Notes under the pieces: generated by a model | Seen by the model: only the letters and a program-made list of their open reading frames with translations | The model's database searches: none | Told to the model about the DNA's origin: nothing | Assembly: GCF_001507435.1 (NCBI RefSeq) | Contig: NZ_LMWH01000234.1 | Coordinates: forward strand, 1-64,000 | DNA length: 64,000 nucleotides | Source: Streptomyces sp. NRRL F-5122 | GTDB lineage: Bacteria; Actinomycetota; Actinomycetes; Streptomycetales; Streptomycetaceae | Reading direction: 5' to 3' | Shown here: one piece after another, positions 16,642 to 25,786 of the stretch | Layout: each line of letters opens with the position of its first letter | How positions within the stretch are numbered: position 1 is the first letter of the stretch | Program-made: the position numbers and the translations under genes

Positions 16642-17898
16642 ATGCGTATGCGTCGCTTATGGATGGTCATGGTCGCGGCGGTACTCGGCGCGCTGGTGGC
16701 ACCGGCCCCCGCCCACGCGGCGGTACCCTCCTACCTCTCCCTGGAGGCCACCTACTCCAGTGTCGCCAACGGCTGGTCCACCGTGGAGCGGTACCTGGAC
16801 ACCACGCCCGGCTTCACTCAGGAGAGCTACCCGCCGGACGGTCGCGGTGACCAGGACGGACAGCGTCTGACGTACTTCGGCAACGTCAAACGACCGTTCT
16901 CCGGGAGATTCCTGCTCTACCACGCGCCCGGCTGGAACACGAACCCGAAGGCCACACCCGTCCTGCTGGTGCACGGCGCCAACGACAACCCGGACCGGGC
17001 ATGGGCCGATCCCGGCGAGTCCGGCGGTTTCGGCTGCGGTGCCCTGAGCTGCCCGAGCACCGGAATGGTGCAGTACCTCTCCCACGCCGGGTACCGGGTG
17101 TTCGCCATCGGGTTCGCGCACAAGGAGGGCGACAACCTGATGCAGGCCCAGGAGGTCGGCGACGCGGTCGCAATCATCAAGGCCAAACTGGGCGTGTCCA
17201 GCGTCGATCTTGTCGGCTGGAGCAAGGGCGAGATGTCCGCGCGGATGTACGTGTCGTCGGTCAAGCCCAGCTGGGGCCGCGCCTACGCCGGTGACGTACG
17301 CAAGCTCATCACGCTCGGCGGCCCCAACGCAGGCTACGACTACCCCTTCGCACACGGCTGGGCGCACGACCTCTCGATCTGGCCGGAGTGCGGCGGCAGT
17401 GTCAACTCCCCCGCACCGCACGCGTACATGACGTGCTACGGCGTCTACGCCCACCATCCGGAGTTCTCGTTCGTGCCGAGCGGAGGGTACGACTGCTATC
17501 CGGGGCAGCGGCAGATGCTGGCACGCTTCGACGGCACCTACGGCATCGACCAGACCCAACAGGACTGGTACACCACGTACTACGGCGGCCAGGGCTTCTA
17601 CACCGCCGGTCCCGGCATCCAGGCCGCGATCGACGCCGGCTCGCTGATCTCGCGGATCCAGCAGGCGGGAGTTCCGGCATCGGTGCAGACGTATCTGCTG
17701 GCCGGGGGATCCCCCACGGTCGTCGGTATCTACAACGAGAACCGCGGACCCAGCGACGGAGTGGTGTTCCAAAGCAGCGCGCTGTCCAGGACAGGCATCG
17801 GCACGGTGGCCGGCACCGCACTGGTGGCCGGCGCCAACCATCTCGAACTCGGCTGGTACCCCGCCGTCGAGTCACAGGTCGCAAGCTGGCTCGGCTGA
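16642..17898 (+). CDS. Secreted lipase/esterase with a TTA codon in its signal peptide
   Basis: This 418-residue exported alpha/beta hydrolase has a Sec signal peptide at residues 1-27 (MRMRRLWMVMVAAVLGAL, cleavage after AHA-A). The oxyanion motif is VLLVHGANDNP, and the nucleophile motif is GWSKGE (Ser194), a variant GxSxG as in the Lipase_2 family. Several cysteines (GCGALSC, WPEC, YMTC, YDC) probably form disulfides outside the cell. A late AGANHLELGW supplies the histidine. Leucine 6 is TTA (16657-16659), so translation should depend on the bldA tRNA and thus on developmental stage. AAGG precedes the start at about 8 bases. Confidence 0.85.
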   Translation: MRMRRLWMVMVAAVLGALVAPAPAHAAVPSYLSLEATYSSVANGWSTVERYLDTTPGFTQESYPPDGRGDQDGQRLTYFGNVKRPFSGRFLLYHAPGWNTNPKATPVLLVHGANDNPDRAWADPGESGGFGCGALSCPSTGMVQYLSHAGYRVFAIGFAHKEGDNLMQAQEVGDAVAIIKAKLGVSSVDLVGWSKGEMSARMYVSSVKPSWGRAYAGDVRKLITLGGPNAGYDYPFAHGWAHDLSIWPECGGSVNSPAPHAYMTCYGVYAHHPEFSFVPSGGYDCYPGQRQMLARFDGTYGIDQTQQDWYTTYYGGQGFYTAGPGIQAAIDAGSLISRIQQAGVPASVQTYLLAGGSPTVVGIYNENRGPSDGVVFQSSALSRTGIGTVAGTALVAGANHLELGWYPAVESQVASWLG

Positions 17899-17911
17899 GA
17901 GAGGAACCAGA

Positions 17912-18955
17912 ATGACCACCCTGCTGCCCGGCGTCAGCGCACGCCGGATCACCACCAAGAGACTGACCGTCAATGTGCTGGAGGTGGACGGACGAACCGG
18001 TACACCGGTCGTGTTCGTCCACGGCAATGTGTCCTCGAGCCTGTTCTGGCAGACGACGATGCTCGCCCTGCCGGACGGCTTCCGCCCGCTGGCGGTGGAT
18101 CTGCGCGGCTTCGGCGCCACCGACCCCGAACCGGTGGACGCCACCCGGGGACTGTCCGACTACGCGGACGACCTCGCCGCGCTGGTGTCCGCCATGGACA
18201 TCGCCCCCGCTCACCTGGTCGGCTGGAGCATGGGCGGTGGTGTGCTGCTGCAGTACCTGCTGGACGAGCCGACGGCGATCGCCTCACTGACCCTGGTGAA
18301 CCCGGTCTCGCCGTTCGGTTTCGGCGGCACCCGCGGCATCGAGGGCGCTCTGAGCCATCCGAGCGGCGCGGGCTCCGGCGCGGGCGGTGCCAACCCGGAC
18401 TTCATACAGCGGCTCGCCGCCGGCGACACCGGTGAGGAGTCCGCTCTGTCCCCGCGCCAGGTCCTGCTCGCGCACTACGTCAAACCGCCGTTCGTACCGG
18501 AGCATCTGGACACGCTGGTCGCCTCCATGTTGTCCACACGTACCGGGGACGACCACTACCCGGGCACCGTCGCCACCACGGAGGCATGGCCCGGCATCGC
18601 ACCCGGAGACCGGGGCGTGCTGAACACCATGGCGCCGGTCCACTTCCGGATCCCCGATCTGTCCTCGGTCGACCCCAAGCCGCCCGTGCTCTGGCTTCGA
18701 GGCGCCGACGACGTCATCGTCTCGGACACCTCGCTGTACGACCTTGCCTATCTGGGGTCGATCGGTGCGGTGCCGGGCTGGCCGGGTGCGGAGGTGTTCC
18801 CGCCGCAGCCGATGGTGTCGCAGACCCGAGCGGTCCTCGACACCTACGGCAACTACCGTGAAGTGGTGATCCCCGACTCCGGCCACGGACCGCATCTGGA
18901 CCAGCCCGACGCCTTCCGCGCCGCACTCGTCGAGCATCTCGACTCGGCCGGCTGA
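17912..18955 (+). CDS. Alpha/beta hydrolase
   Basis: This 347-residue serine hydrolase has an HGNVSSSLFW oxyanion region, DLRGFGATDPEP, the nucleophile elbow GWSMGGG (Ser106), LWLRGADDVIV carrying the acid, and DSGHGPHLDQP carrying the histidine. A Gly/Ala-rich insertion (GAGSGAGGANPD) lies in the cap region. There is no signal peptide. It begins 13 bp after the secreted lipase stop, with a GAGAGGAA Shine-Dalgarno, so the two are co-transcribed. Possibly it processes products imported after lipase action. Confidence 0.85.
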   Translation: MTTLLPGVSARRITTKRLTVNVLEVDGRTGTPVVFVHGNVSSSLFWQTTMLALPDGFRPLAVDLRGFGATDPEPVDATRGLSDYADDLAALVSAMDIAPAHLVGWSMGGGVLLQYLLDEPTAIASLTLVNPVSPFGFGGTRGIEGALSHPSGAGSGAGGANPDFIQRLAAGDTGEESALSPRQVLLAHYVKPPFVPEHLDTLVASMLSTRTGDDHYPGTVATTEAWPGIAPGDRGVLNTMAPVHFRIPDLSSVDPKPPVLWLRGADDVIVSDTSLYDLAYLGSIGAVPGWPGAEVFPPQPMVSQTRAVLDTYGNYREVVIPDSGHGPHLDQPDAFRAALVEHLDSAG

Positions 18956-19041
18956 CGCACCCGTACCGCGTTCAGGAGGGCGGCCGCCGCACGCCGACTC
19001 AAAGGCCACCGCCGGCGATGTGGGTGCGACACAACGGAATA

Positions 19042-19079
19042 GGCCGTGCCCCGGTCCCTCACCGGACAGGGGCACGGCC
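19042..19079 (+). terminator. Hairpin terminator after the hydrolase operon
   Basis: The perfect 11-bp arms GGCCGTGCCCC and GGGGCACGGCC are separated by a 16-nt loop, 87 bases after the hydrolase stop and before the MFS gene. It probably separates the two transcripts. Confidence 0.7.
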
Positions 19080-19133
19080 GTTCCGGCGACCTCGCCTGCC
19101 GCACCGCAACGGACAGCTGTGGTGAGATGAGAC

Positions 19134-20339
19134 GTGATCACTCGTGACACCCCACACCGGTCACGAGCCCCCCGGCCCGGGTACGTGGCAGCGGCGGCCG
19201 TCTTCGCGGTGGGCATGATGGGCACCACCCTGCCGACACCGCTGTACGGCTTGTACCGCGAAGAGCTCGGATTCTCCGAACTGATCGTGACCGTTGTGTT
19301 CGCCGTCTACGCGCTGGGCGTGATCAGCGCCCTGCTGATCGCCGGAAACCTCTCCGACGTGGTGGGGCGACGCCCGGTCCTCTTCCTCGCGATCGGCCTG
19401 TCTGCGCTGAGCGCGGTGTGCTTCCTGTTCGAGACCGGTCTGCCACTGCTGTACGTCGGCCGCGTCCTGTCCGGTTTCTCCGCGGGCCTGTTCAGCGGCA
19501 CCGGCACCGCCGCCGTCCTCGAACTCGCTCCCGAGGAACGGCGGGCCCGCGCCGGATTCGCGGCTACGGCCGCCAACATGGGCGGCCTCGGCCTCGGCCC
19601 CCTGGTCGCCGGCATCCTCGCCGAGTACACCCCCTGGCCGCTCACGTTGCCCTTCGCCGTCCACCTGGCGCTGCTGGCGGTGGCGTTCGCGATGACCCGA
19701 CTGCTCCCGGAGACGGTGCACCACAGCGGCCCCCGGCCCCCGCTGCGGCCACAGGGCGTGAAGATCCCGCCCGAGGTGCGTGGCGTGTTCGCGTCCTGTG
19801 CTCTCTCGGCCTTCGCCGGCTTCGCGGTGCTCGGCCTGTTCACGGCGGTCGCCCCCGACTTCCTCGCCAAGACACTCGGCGAACACAATCTGGCGGTGGT
19901 CGGGGCCGTCGTCTTCTCCCTGTTCTGCGCCTCCACGAGCGGACAACTGCTCATGACAAGCGTGGGCACCCGTAACGCCCTTCCGTTGGGATGCCTCATC
20001 CTCGTCGTAGGCCTTTTCCTGGTAGGAGCCTCCCTCCTGTCGCAGTCATTGCCGGTGCTCGTCGTGGGGGCCGTGATCGCGGGCGTGGGACAGGGCATGG
20101 CGTTCCGGGCGGGCCTGACCGCGGTGAGCTCCGCGGCCCCGGACATGCATCGTGGTGCCACCATCTCCGCGTTCTTCGTCGTCGCCTATGTGGGGATCTC
20201 ACTTCCCGTGGTCGGAGTCGGTGCTCTGACCAAGGCGTTGGGAGTGGCGGACGCCGGCCTGGTGCTCGCGGGGTGCGTGATCCTGCTCGTCGCCGCGGTG
20301 GGCGCCCACTTGTGGCGGCGGCCGCCCGCAGTCGTGTGA
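19134..20339 (+). CDS. MFS transporter, 12-helix type
   Basis: This 401-residue membrane protein has about 12 hydrophobic helices, in the usual range for single-substrate MFS exporters. Motif A is NLSDVVGRRPVLF between helices 2 and 3, and a FSAGLFSGTGTAAVLELAP segment follows. The N-terminus is short and basic (MITRDTPHRSRAPRPGYV). It starts with GTG 19134, after the terminator, so it has its own promoter. It sits at the end of the ester/acyl cluster and converges with the ABC permease. The substrate is not predictable. Confidence 0.85.
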   Translation: MITRDTPHRSRAPRPGYVAAAAVFAVGMMGTTLPTPLYGLYREELGFSELIVTVVFAVYALGVISALLIAGNLSDVVGRRPVLFLAIGLSALSAVCFLFETGLPLLYVGRVLSGFSAGLFSGTGTAAVLELAPEERRARAGFAATAANMGGLGLGPLVAGILAEYTPWPLTLPFAVHLALLAVAFAMTRLLPETVHHSGPRPPLRPQGVKIPPEVRGVFASCALSAFAGFAVLGLFTAVAPDFLAKTLGEHNLAVVGAVVFSLFCASTSGQLLMTSVGTRNALPLGCLILVVGLFLVGASLLSQSLPVLVVGAVIAGVGQGMAFRAGLTAVSSAAPDMHRGATISAFFVVAYVGISLPVVGVGALTKALGVADAGLVLAGCVILLVAAVGAHLWRRPPAVV

Positions 20340-20454
20340 GCGTGACGACGTCCTGGCACCGGGTGCAACCCTTCTGGGTGCATGCCGCAGCGCGCCACCC
20401 ACGCCCCCGATGCCCAGCCCGCGACGGCCGCCGCGAATCCGGTCGAGGGACCGC

Positions 20455-21306
20455 CTACTTGCGGTTGTACAGCCGCATCGTCACCGGACCGAAGACCAGC
20501 AGGAACAGCCCCGCCCACCCCAGCGACCAGGCGACTTCGCCGGCCGGCCAGTCCCCCGCCATCAGCCCGCGCACTGCGGCCGCCAGATGGGTGATCGGGC
20601 TGTTGTTGACGAAGGCCTGCAGCCAGCCCGGCATGGTCCTGGGGTCGACGAAGACGTTGGACAGGAAGGTGAGCGGGAAGATCACCATCATGCTCACGCT
20701 CATCACCGACTTCTCGGTTCGCAGCATCAGCCCGAACATGGTCCAGATCCAGGAGAAGGCAAAGGAGAAGACGAGCAGCAGGGCGATCCCGGCGAGCACG
20801 CCCCCGATGCCGCCGCCGGGTCGGTAGCCGAGGGCCAGACCGACGGTGAGCATGACGGCGGACGCGATCGTGTAGCGCAGGGCGTCGCCGAGCAGATAGC
20901 CGACCATTGCCGACGGCCGCCAGATCGGCAGTGAGCGGAATCGGTCGAAGACACCCTTCTCGATGTCGATGTTCACGGAGACTCCCGTGTACATCGTGAT
21001 CATCACGACCGACATCACCAGGATGCCCGGCAGTACGAACTGGATGTACTCGCTGGGCGACCCTGCCAGCGCACCGCCGAAGAGGTAGGTGAACATCAGC
21101 AGGTTCATGATGGGGAACGCGGTGACGTCGAAGAGCTGTTCGGGCACGTGCTTGATCTTGAGGATCGCGCGCCATCCGAACGTCAGCGATGTCGACAGGG
21201 AACTGGGCCGCGGGGGCCGCTCCCTGGTGACCAGGAGGGCGGCCAGCGACTCCGTCCTGACCGGGGCGAGTTCCTTGCCGTCTTCGGTGCTCGTGACCGT
21301 GGTCAT
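20455..21306 (-). CDS. ABC-2 permease, DrrB-like
   Basis: This 283-residue membrane protein has six hydrophobic segments in the ABC-2 arrangement: an N-terminal cytoplasmic part, [40 protein letters not shown], the [16 protein letters not shown] loop typical of DrrB-type drug exporters, and a C-terminal [20 protein letters not shown] motif. Its ATG overlaps the stop of the ATPase gene. Together they form a two-component exporter. Confidence 0.88.
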   Translation of the reverse strand: MTTVTSTEDGKELAPVRTESLAALLVTRERPPRPSSLSTSLTFGWRAILKIKHVPEQLFDVTAFPIMNLLMFTYLFGGALAGSPSEYIQFVLPGILVMSVVMITMYTGVSVNIDIEKGVFDRFRSLPIWRPSAMVGYLLGDALRYTIASAVMLTVGLALGYRPGGGIGGVLAGIALLLVFSFAFSWIWTMFGLMLRTEKSVMSVSMMVIFPLTFLSNVFVDPRTMPGWLQAFVNNSPITHLAAAVRGLMAGDWPAGEVAWSLGWAGLFLLVFGPVTMRLYNRK

Positions 21307-22289
21307 GCCGCCACCTCGTCCTTTGTGTCGTGCCCGGTCAGGGCGAGGAACACCTCGTCCAGGCTGGGCTGCCCCAGGGAGAAGTTGTCGACGGTGATCC
21401 CTGCCCTGGACAGTTCCGCCAGGGCTCGGGCGGCTCGGTCGGCGGCGCCGTCGCCTGGCTCCGCGGCCAGGCGGGCGGTCAGCGCCACCGGGTCGGGCTC
21501 CAGTTGCACCTCGGCCGCCAGCGCCGTCCTCAGCACCTGGTGCGCCTCGGCGCGCTGGTCCGGGTCCCGCAGCCGCAGATGTACGGATCCGGCTCCCACG
21601 GACGCCTTCAGTTCGCCCTTGGTGCCCTCGGCGATGACCCTGCCCTTGTCGATGACGGCGATCCGCGACGCCAACTGATCGGCCTCGTCCAGGTACTGAG
21701 TGGTGAGCAGCACGGTCGTGCCCTGGGCGACGACCGCGCGCACGATGTCCCAGACCTGGTTGCGGCTCCGTGGGTCGAGACCCGTCGTCGGCTCGTCCAG
21801 GAAGAGGAGATCGGGCGTGCTCAGAATGGACGCGGCGATGTCGATGCGGCGTCGCATGCCGCCCGAGTAGTGTTTGACCTGTTTCGCGGCCGCGTCCGTG
21901 AGCCCGAAGGTCTCCAGCAGCTGACCCGCACGATGTCGTGCGGCCTTCTTACCGTGCCCGAGAAGGCGGCCCAGCAGGACCAGGTTCTCGGTGCCGGTGA
22001 GGTCCTCGTCCACCGACGCGTACTGCCCCGTGAGGCTCACCCGGCCGCGTACCTCGTCGGCCTCGCGCACGACGTCATGGCCGAAGACGTGCGCTTCACC
22101 GCCGTCCGGCCTGAGGAGAGTGGCGAGCATCTTGACCGTGGTGGTCTTGCCCGCCCCGTTGGGGCCGAGGACTCCGTAGACCGTGCCGGCGGGGACCGCG
22201 AGGTCCACTCCGTCCACGGCTCTGGTCTCACCGAACGTCTTCACCAGGCCTGCGGTCTCCACCGCCAGGCCGGATGCCTGCGTGCTCAT
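21303..22289 (-). CDS. ABC transporter ATPase, DrrA-like
   Basis: This 328-residue nucleotide-binding protein has Walker [11 protein letters not shown], the Q-loop near [10 protein letters not shown], signature YSGGMRRR, Walker [17 protein letters not shown] and an H-switch region [10 protein letters not shown]. The C-terminal extension ends [20 protein letters not shown], the pattern seen in daunorubicin-resistance DrrA proteins. ATG 22289 (MSTQASG) was preferred because the upstream sequence is basic and not conserved. The gene overlaps the permease by four bases. Confidence 0.9.
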   Translation of the reverse strand: MSTQASGLAVETAGLVKTFGETRAVDGVDLAVPAGTVYGVLGPNGAGKTTTVKMLATLLRPDGGEAHVFGHDVVREADEVRGRVSLTGQYASVDEDLTGTENLVLLGRLLGHGKKAARHRAGQLLETFGLTDAAAKQVKHYSGGMRRRIDIAASILSTPDLLFLDEPTTGLDPRSRNQVWDIVRAVVAQGTTVLLTTQYLDEADQLASRIAVIDKGRVIAEGTKGELKASVGAGSVHLRLRDPDQRAEAHQVLRTALAAEVQLEPDPVALTARLAAEPGDGAADRAARALAELSRAGITVDNFSLGQPSLDEVFLALTGHDTKDEVAA

Positions 22290-22672
22290 GCTTGAGTCCT
22301 TCCGCGCGCTTGGGCTACGCATGGGGAGACCTTTACCTTCGCCCAAACTCATCGCCGTCGCACAGGTTTTTTCGACGGCCCGGCCGAACGGGTGACGACC
22401 GGCGCTTGTCGCACCGGAGCGAACCGCTGCGCACACACGCTCCCGCGGCGCTTCCGGGATGCCTGCGAGGGCCACGTCGGCGCGTTCGCGGAATCGAGTG
22501 CGCGGCCACCGCCTCACCCGATCGGCCCGTCCGGCGGACCCGCACCTGCGCGCGATCGATCGCCGTAGGCACCTCTACGGCCGCCGGGAAGGGGCCATGA
22601 ACCGGCCGCAGCGACCGTCCTGCCGGACGACCGGCGGGAATGGAGCAGCAGCGGAGCGGGCAACCATAAAAC
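22290..22672. other. Divergent intergenic region
   Basis: This stretch lies between the ABC operon and the HAD-GH65 operon and must hold both promoters. The only AT-rich spots are a T6 stretch near 22370 and CATAAAAC just before the HAD start. No strong palindrome was found. Confidence 0.5.
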
Positions 22673-23416
22673 ATGAAAAACCTGGGCCTTCCAGACACCG
22701 TGCGCGCATGCCTGTTCGACCTGGACGGGGTGTTGACCAAGACAGCAGTGGTGCACGCCGCCGCCTGGCAGGAGACCTTCGATGACTTCCTCCGGCGCCG
22801 GGAAGGCCCGGGATTCCGGCCGTTCGATCCGGTCGCCGACTACGACGAATACGTCGACGGGCGGCCACGCGCCGACGGGGTCCGGTCCTTCCTGGCCTCG
22901 CGGGGGATCGAACTCCCCGAAGGGACGGAAGACGACCCTCCGGAACGGGACACCGTGCACGGTCTGGGCTCTCGCAAGAACGGCCTGCTGCTGGAGAAGA
23001 TCCACACACAGGGTGTCGAGGCCTACCCGGGCTCCGTCCGCTACGTGGAAGCGGTCCGCGCGGCCGGTCTCGCCACGGCCGTCGTCTCCTCCAGCGCCAA
23101 CTGCCGCGACATCCTCGTGTCGGTGGGCATCGAGGACCGGTTCGACGTCCGGATCGACGGAGTGGTCGCCGTCGAGCGCAGGCTCCCCGGCAAGCCGCAT
23201 CCGGACACCTTCCTGGCCGCCGCCCACGATCTCGGCGTCGAACCGGCCGCCGCGGCCGTCTTCGAGGACGCCCTGGCCGGCATGGACGCCGGACGGGCGG
23301 GCCACTTCGCCTATGTCGTGGGCGTCGACCGAGTCGGCCAGGCGGACGCCCTGCGCCGACACGGCGCCGACACCGTGGTCGACGACCTGGCCGAACTGCT
23401 CGAGGAGCGCCCGTGA
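22673..23416 (+). CDS. HAD-superfamily hydrolase, beta-phosphoglucomutase type
   Basis: This 247-residue HAD protein carries motif [10 protein letters not shown] (nucleophile Asp plus acid Asp), motif [10 protein letters not shown], motif [11 protein letters not shown] and motif [14 protein letters not shown] cap domain lies between residues 25 and 110, with [19 protein letters not shown]. Genes of this type are regularly paired with GH65 phosphorylases in actinobacteria, as in Mycobacterium tuberculosis Rv3400/Rv3401. There they convert the beta-glucose-1-phosphate that the phosphorylase makes. The stop overlaps the GTG start of the GH65 gene (GTGA), so the pair is translationally coupled. 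Confidence 0.87.
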   Translation: MKNLGLPDTVRACLFDLDGVLTKTAVVHAAAWQETFDDFLRRREGPGFRPFDPVADYDEYVDGRPRADGVRSFLASRGIELPEGTEDDPPERDTVHGLGSRKNGLLLEKIHTQGVEAYPGSVRYVEAVRAAGLATAVVSSSANCRDILVSVGIEDRFDVRIDGVVAVERRLPGKPHPDTFLAAAHDLGVEPAAAAVFEDALAGMDAGRAGHFAYVVGVDRVGQADALRRHGADTVVDDLAELLEERP

Positions 23417-25758
23417 TCAGCCATCCGGCCTACAGCGTCGAGCCCTGGTGCGTACGTGAGACCGGCCTGCACTGGGACGTCCTGGCCCAGAGCGAATCCG
23501 TGTTCGCCCTGTCCAACGGACACATCGGCTGGCGGGGCAACCTCGAGGAGGGTGAGCCACACGGACTGCCCGGCTGCTACCTCAACGGCGTCCACGAGGT
23601 GCATCCCCTCCCCTACGCCGAAGCCGGATACGGCTACCCCGAGTCCGGTCAGACGGTCATCAACGTCACCGACGGCAAGCTCGTCCGGCTCCTGGTCGAC
23701 GACGAACAGTTCGACCTGCGCTACGGCCGACTGCTCTCACACGAACGCATGCTCGACCTGCGAGCGGGGGTCCTGCACCGGGTGTGCGAGTGGGCCTCGC
23801 CCGCAGGCAAGAGGATCCGCCTGCGCTCCTCCCGCCTGGTCTCCTTCACCCATCGCGCCGTCGCCGCCATCGCCTACGAGGTGGAGCCACTGGACGAGGA
23901 GGTCCGCCTCGTCGTCCAGTCGGAACTCGTGGCGAACGAGCCCTTGCCGCACCCGGAGGGCGATCCACGGGTCGCAGCAGCCCTCGAATCCCCTCTCCGG
24001 GGCGAGGAGCACTACAACAACGGCGCACGGCTGCGCCTGATCCACCAGACCGAACGCAGCGGTCTGCGCGTCGCCGCGGCCGCCGACCACAACGTCCTGG
24101 GCCCGGAGCCCATCGAGTCGGCCGGCGAAAGCTCCGACGACGTCGCCCGGTTCACCATCATCACCGACCTCAAGCCCGGAGAGACGCTCCGGCTGGAGAA
24201 GATGGTCTCCTACGGCTGGTCCCAGATCCGCTCGATGCCCTCGCTGCGGGACCAGGTGGAAGCCGCGCTCGCCGGCGCCCGCAGCGTCGGCTGGCAGGGC
24301 CTGCTCGACCAGCAGCGCGCCTTTCTCGACGAGTTCTGGGAGCACGCCGATGTCGAGGTCGACGGCGACCCGCAGATCCAGCAGGCCGTCCGATTCGCAC
24401 TCTTCCACGTCCTGCAGGCGGCCGCCCGGGCCGAGCAACGGGCCATCCCGGCCAAGGGCCTGACCGGTTCGGGATACGACGGGCACTCCTTCTGGGACAC
24501 GGAGACCTTCGTCCTCCCCGTGCTCACCTTCACACACCCCCGCAGCGCCACGGCGGCGCTGCAGTGGCGCCAGGACACCCTGCCCACGGCCCGTGCCCGG
24601 GCCCGCCAGCTGGGACTGCCGGGCGCCGCCTTCCCCTGGCGCACCATCGACGGGGCGGAGTGCTCCGGCTACTGGCTGGCCGGAGCCGCTGCCGTCCATA
24701 TCAACGCCGACATCGCCCATGCCGTGCTGCGCTATGTCGCGGTCTCCGGCGACCGGGACTTCGAGCGCGAGACAGGCGTGGAACTGCTGGTGGAGACCGC
24801 CAGGCTGTGGACAGGCCTCGGCTATCACGACTCCCAGGGGCACTTCCACATCGACGGCGTCACCGGCCCCGACGAGTACAGCGCGCTGTCGGACGACAAC
24901 ACGTTCACCAACCTCATGGCCCAGGCCAACCTGCAGGCCGCCGCCGACTCCGCCGAACGTCATCCCGAGAAGGCCGACGAACTCGGCGTGGACGTGGAGG
25001 AGATCGCCGCCTGGCGCGAAGCGGCCAAGGCCATGGCCGTGCCCTACAACAGCGCACTGGGCATCCACGAGCAGTCGGCGGGTTTCACCCGCCACGAGGC
25101 GTGGGACTTCTCCCGCACCCGCCCCGAGGACTACCCGCTCATGCTGCACTATCCGTACAGCGCGTTGTACCGCAAGCAAGTGATCAAACAAGCGGACCTC
25201 GTGCTGGCGATGTACCTGCGCGGCGACGCCTTCGACGACGCCCACAAAGCGCGGAACTTCGCCTACTACGAGCCGCTGACCGTGCGGGACTCCTCGCTGT
25301 CTGCGTGCGTCCAGGCAGTCATCGCCGCCGAGGTGGGCCATCTGCGCCTGGCCTACGACTACCTGTGCGAGGCGGCGCTGATGGATCTGGACGACCTGGA
25401 GAAGAACACCCGCGACGGACTGCACATCGCCTCACTGGCGGGTTCCTGGATCGCGCTGGTCTCCGGTTTCGGTGGCATGCGCCACCACTACGAGTCCCTG
25501 TACTTCGCGCCCCGGCTGCCCGAGGCGCTCGACCGGCTCGCCTTCTCCGTCAACGTCCGCGGGCGGTGCCTGCGTGTCGAGATCACGAAGTCCGAGACCA
25601 CGTACACCCTCGTGGGCGGGGAATCCCTTCGGATCATTCACCACGGCGAGTCGGTGGACCTCACCCCCGACGCCCCGCAGGTCCGGCCGATCAAGGCGAC
25701 GGCCCCCTTACCGGAACCCTCACAACCCCCTGGTCGCCGCCCCGAGCGCGCCAAGTGA
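23413..25758 (+). CDS. GH65 disaccharide phosphorylase/hydrolase
   Basis: This 781-residue protein has the GH65 architecture: an N-terminal beta-sandwich to about residue 290, an (alpha/alpha)6 barrel and a small C-terminal beta domain. The barrel carries [16 protein letters not shown] and the general-acid motif [18 protein letters not shown], with Glu488 as catalytic acid. [17 protein letters not shown] follows, as in kojibiose, trehalose and maltose phosphorylases. It would phosphorolyse an alpha-linked glucose disaccharide in the cytoplasm and pass the sugar phosphate to the coupled HAD enzyme. The exact linkage cannot be read from sequence. Codon 766 is TTA (25708-25710), a rare bldA-dependent codon near the C-terminus. 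Confidence 0.9.
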   Translation: MISHPAYSVEPWCVRETGLHWDVLAQSESVFALSNGHIGWRGNLEEGEPHGLPGCYLNGVHEVHPLPYAEAGYGYPESGQTVINVTDGKLVRLLVDDEQFDLRYGRLLSHERMLDLRAGVLHRVCEWASPAGKRIRLRSSRLVSFTHRAVAAIAYEVEPLDEEVRLVVQSELVANEPLPHPEGDPRVAAALESPLRGEEHYNNGARLRLIHQTERSGLRVAAAADHNVLGPEPIESAGESSDDVARFTIITDLKPGETLRLEKMVSYGWSQIRSMPSLRDQVEAALAGARSVGWQGLLDQQRAFLDEFWEHADVEVDGDPQIQQAVRFALFHVLQAAARAEQRAIPAKGLTGSGYDGHSFWDTETFVLPVLTFTHPRSATAALQWRQDTLPTARARARQLGLPGAAFPWRTIDGAECSGYWLAGAAAVHINADIAHAVLRYVAVSGDRDFERETGVELLVETARLWTGLGYHDSQGHFHIDGVTGPDEYSALSDDNTFTNLMAQANLQAAADSAERHPEKADELGVDVEEIAAWREAAKAMAVPYNSALGIHEQSAGFTRHEAWDFSRTRPEDYPLMLHYPYSALYRKQVIKQADLVLAMYLRGDAFDDAHKARNFAYYEPLTVRDSSLSACVQAVIAAEVGHLRLAYDYLCEAALMDLDDLEKNTRDGLHIASLAGSWIALVSGFGGMRHHYESLYFAPRLPEALDRLAFSVNVRGRCLRVEITKSETTYTLVGGESLRIIHHGESVDLTPDAPQVRPIKATAPLPEPSQPPGRRPERAK

Positions 25759-25786
25759 GCGGGTAACGCGGATGGGCGTGTGGAAT

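Noticed and set aside
13468..20339. Polyketide or non-ribosomal peptide cluster
   Set aside because: The adenylating enzyme is free-standing, with no carrier, condensation or ketosynthase domains nearby.
23737..25425. Long minus-strand open frame inside GH65
   Set aside because: It has no domain or signal and lies antisense to a clear GH65 enzyme, so it is a GC shadow.
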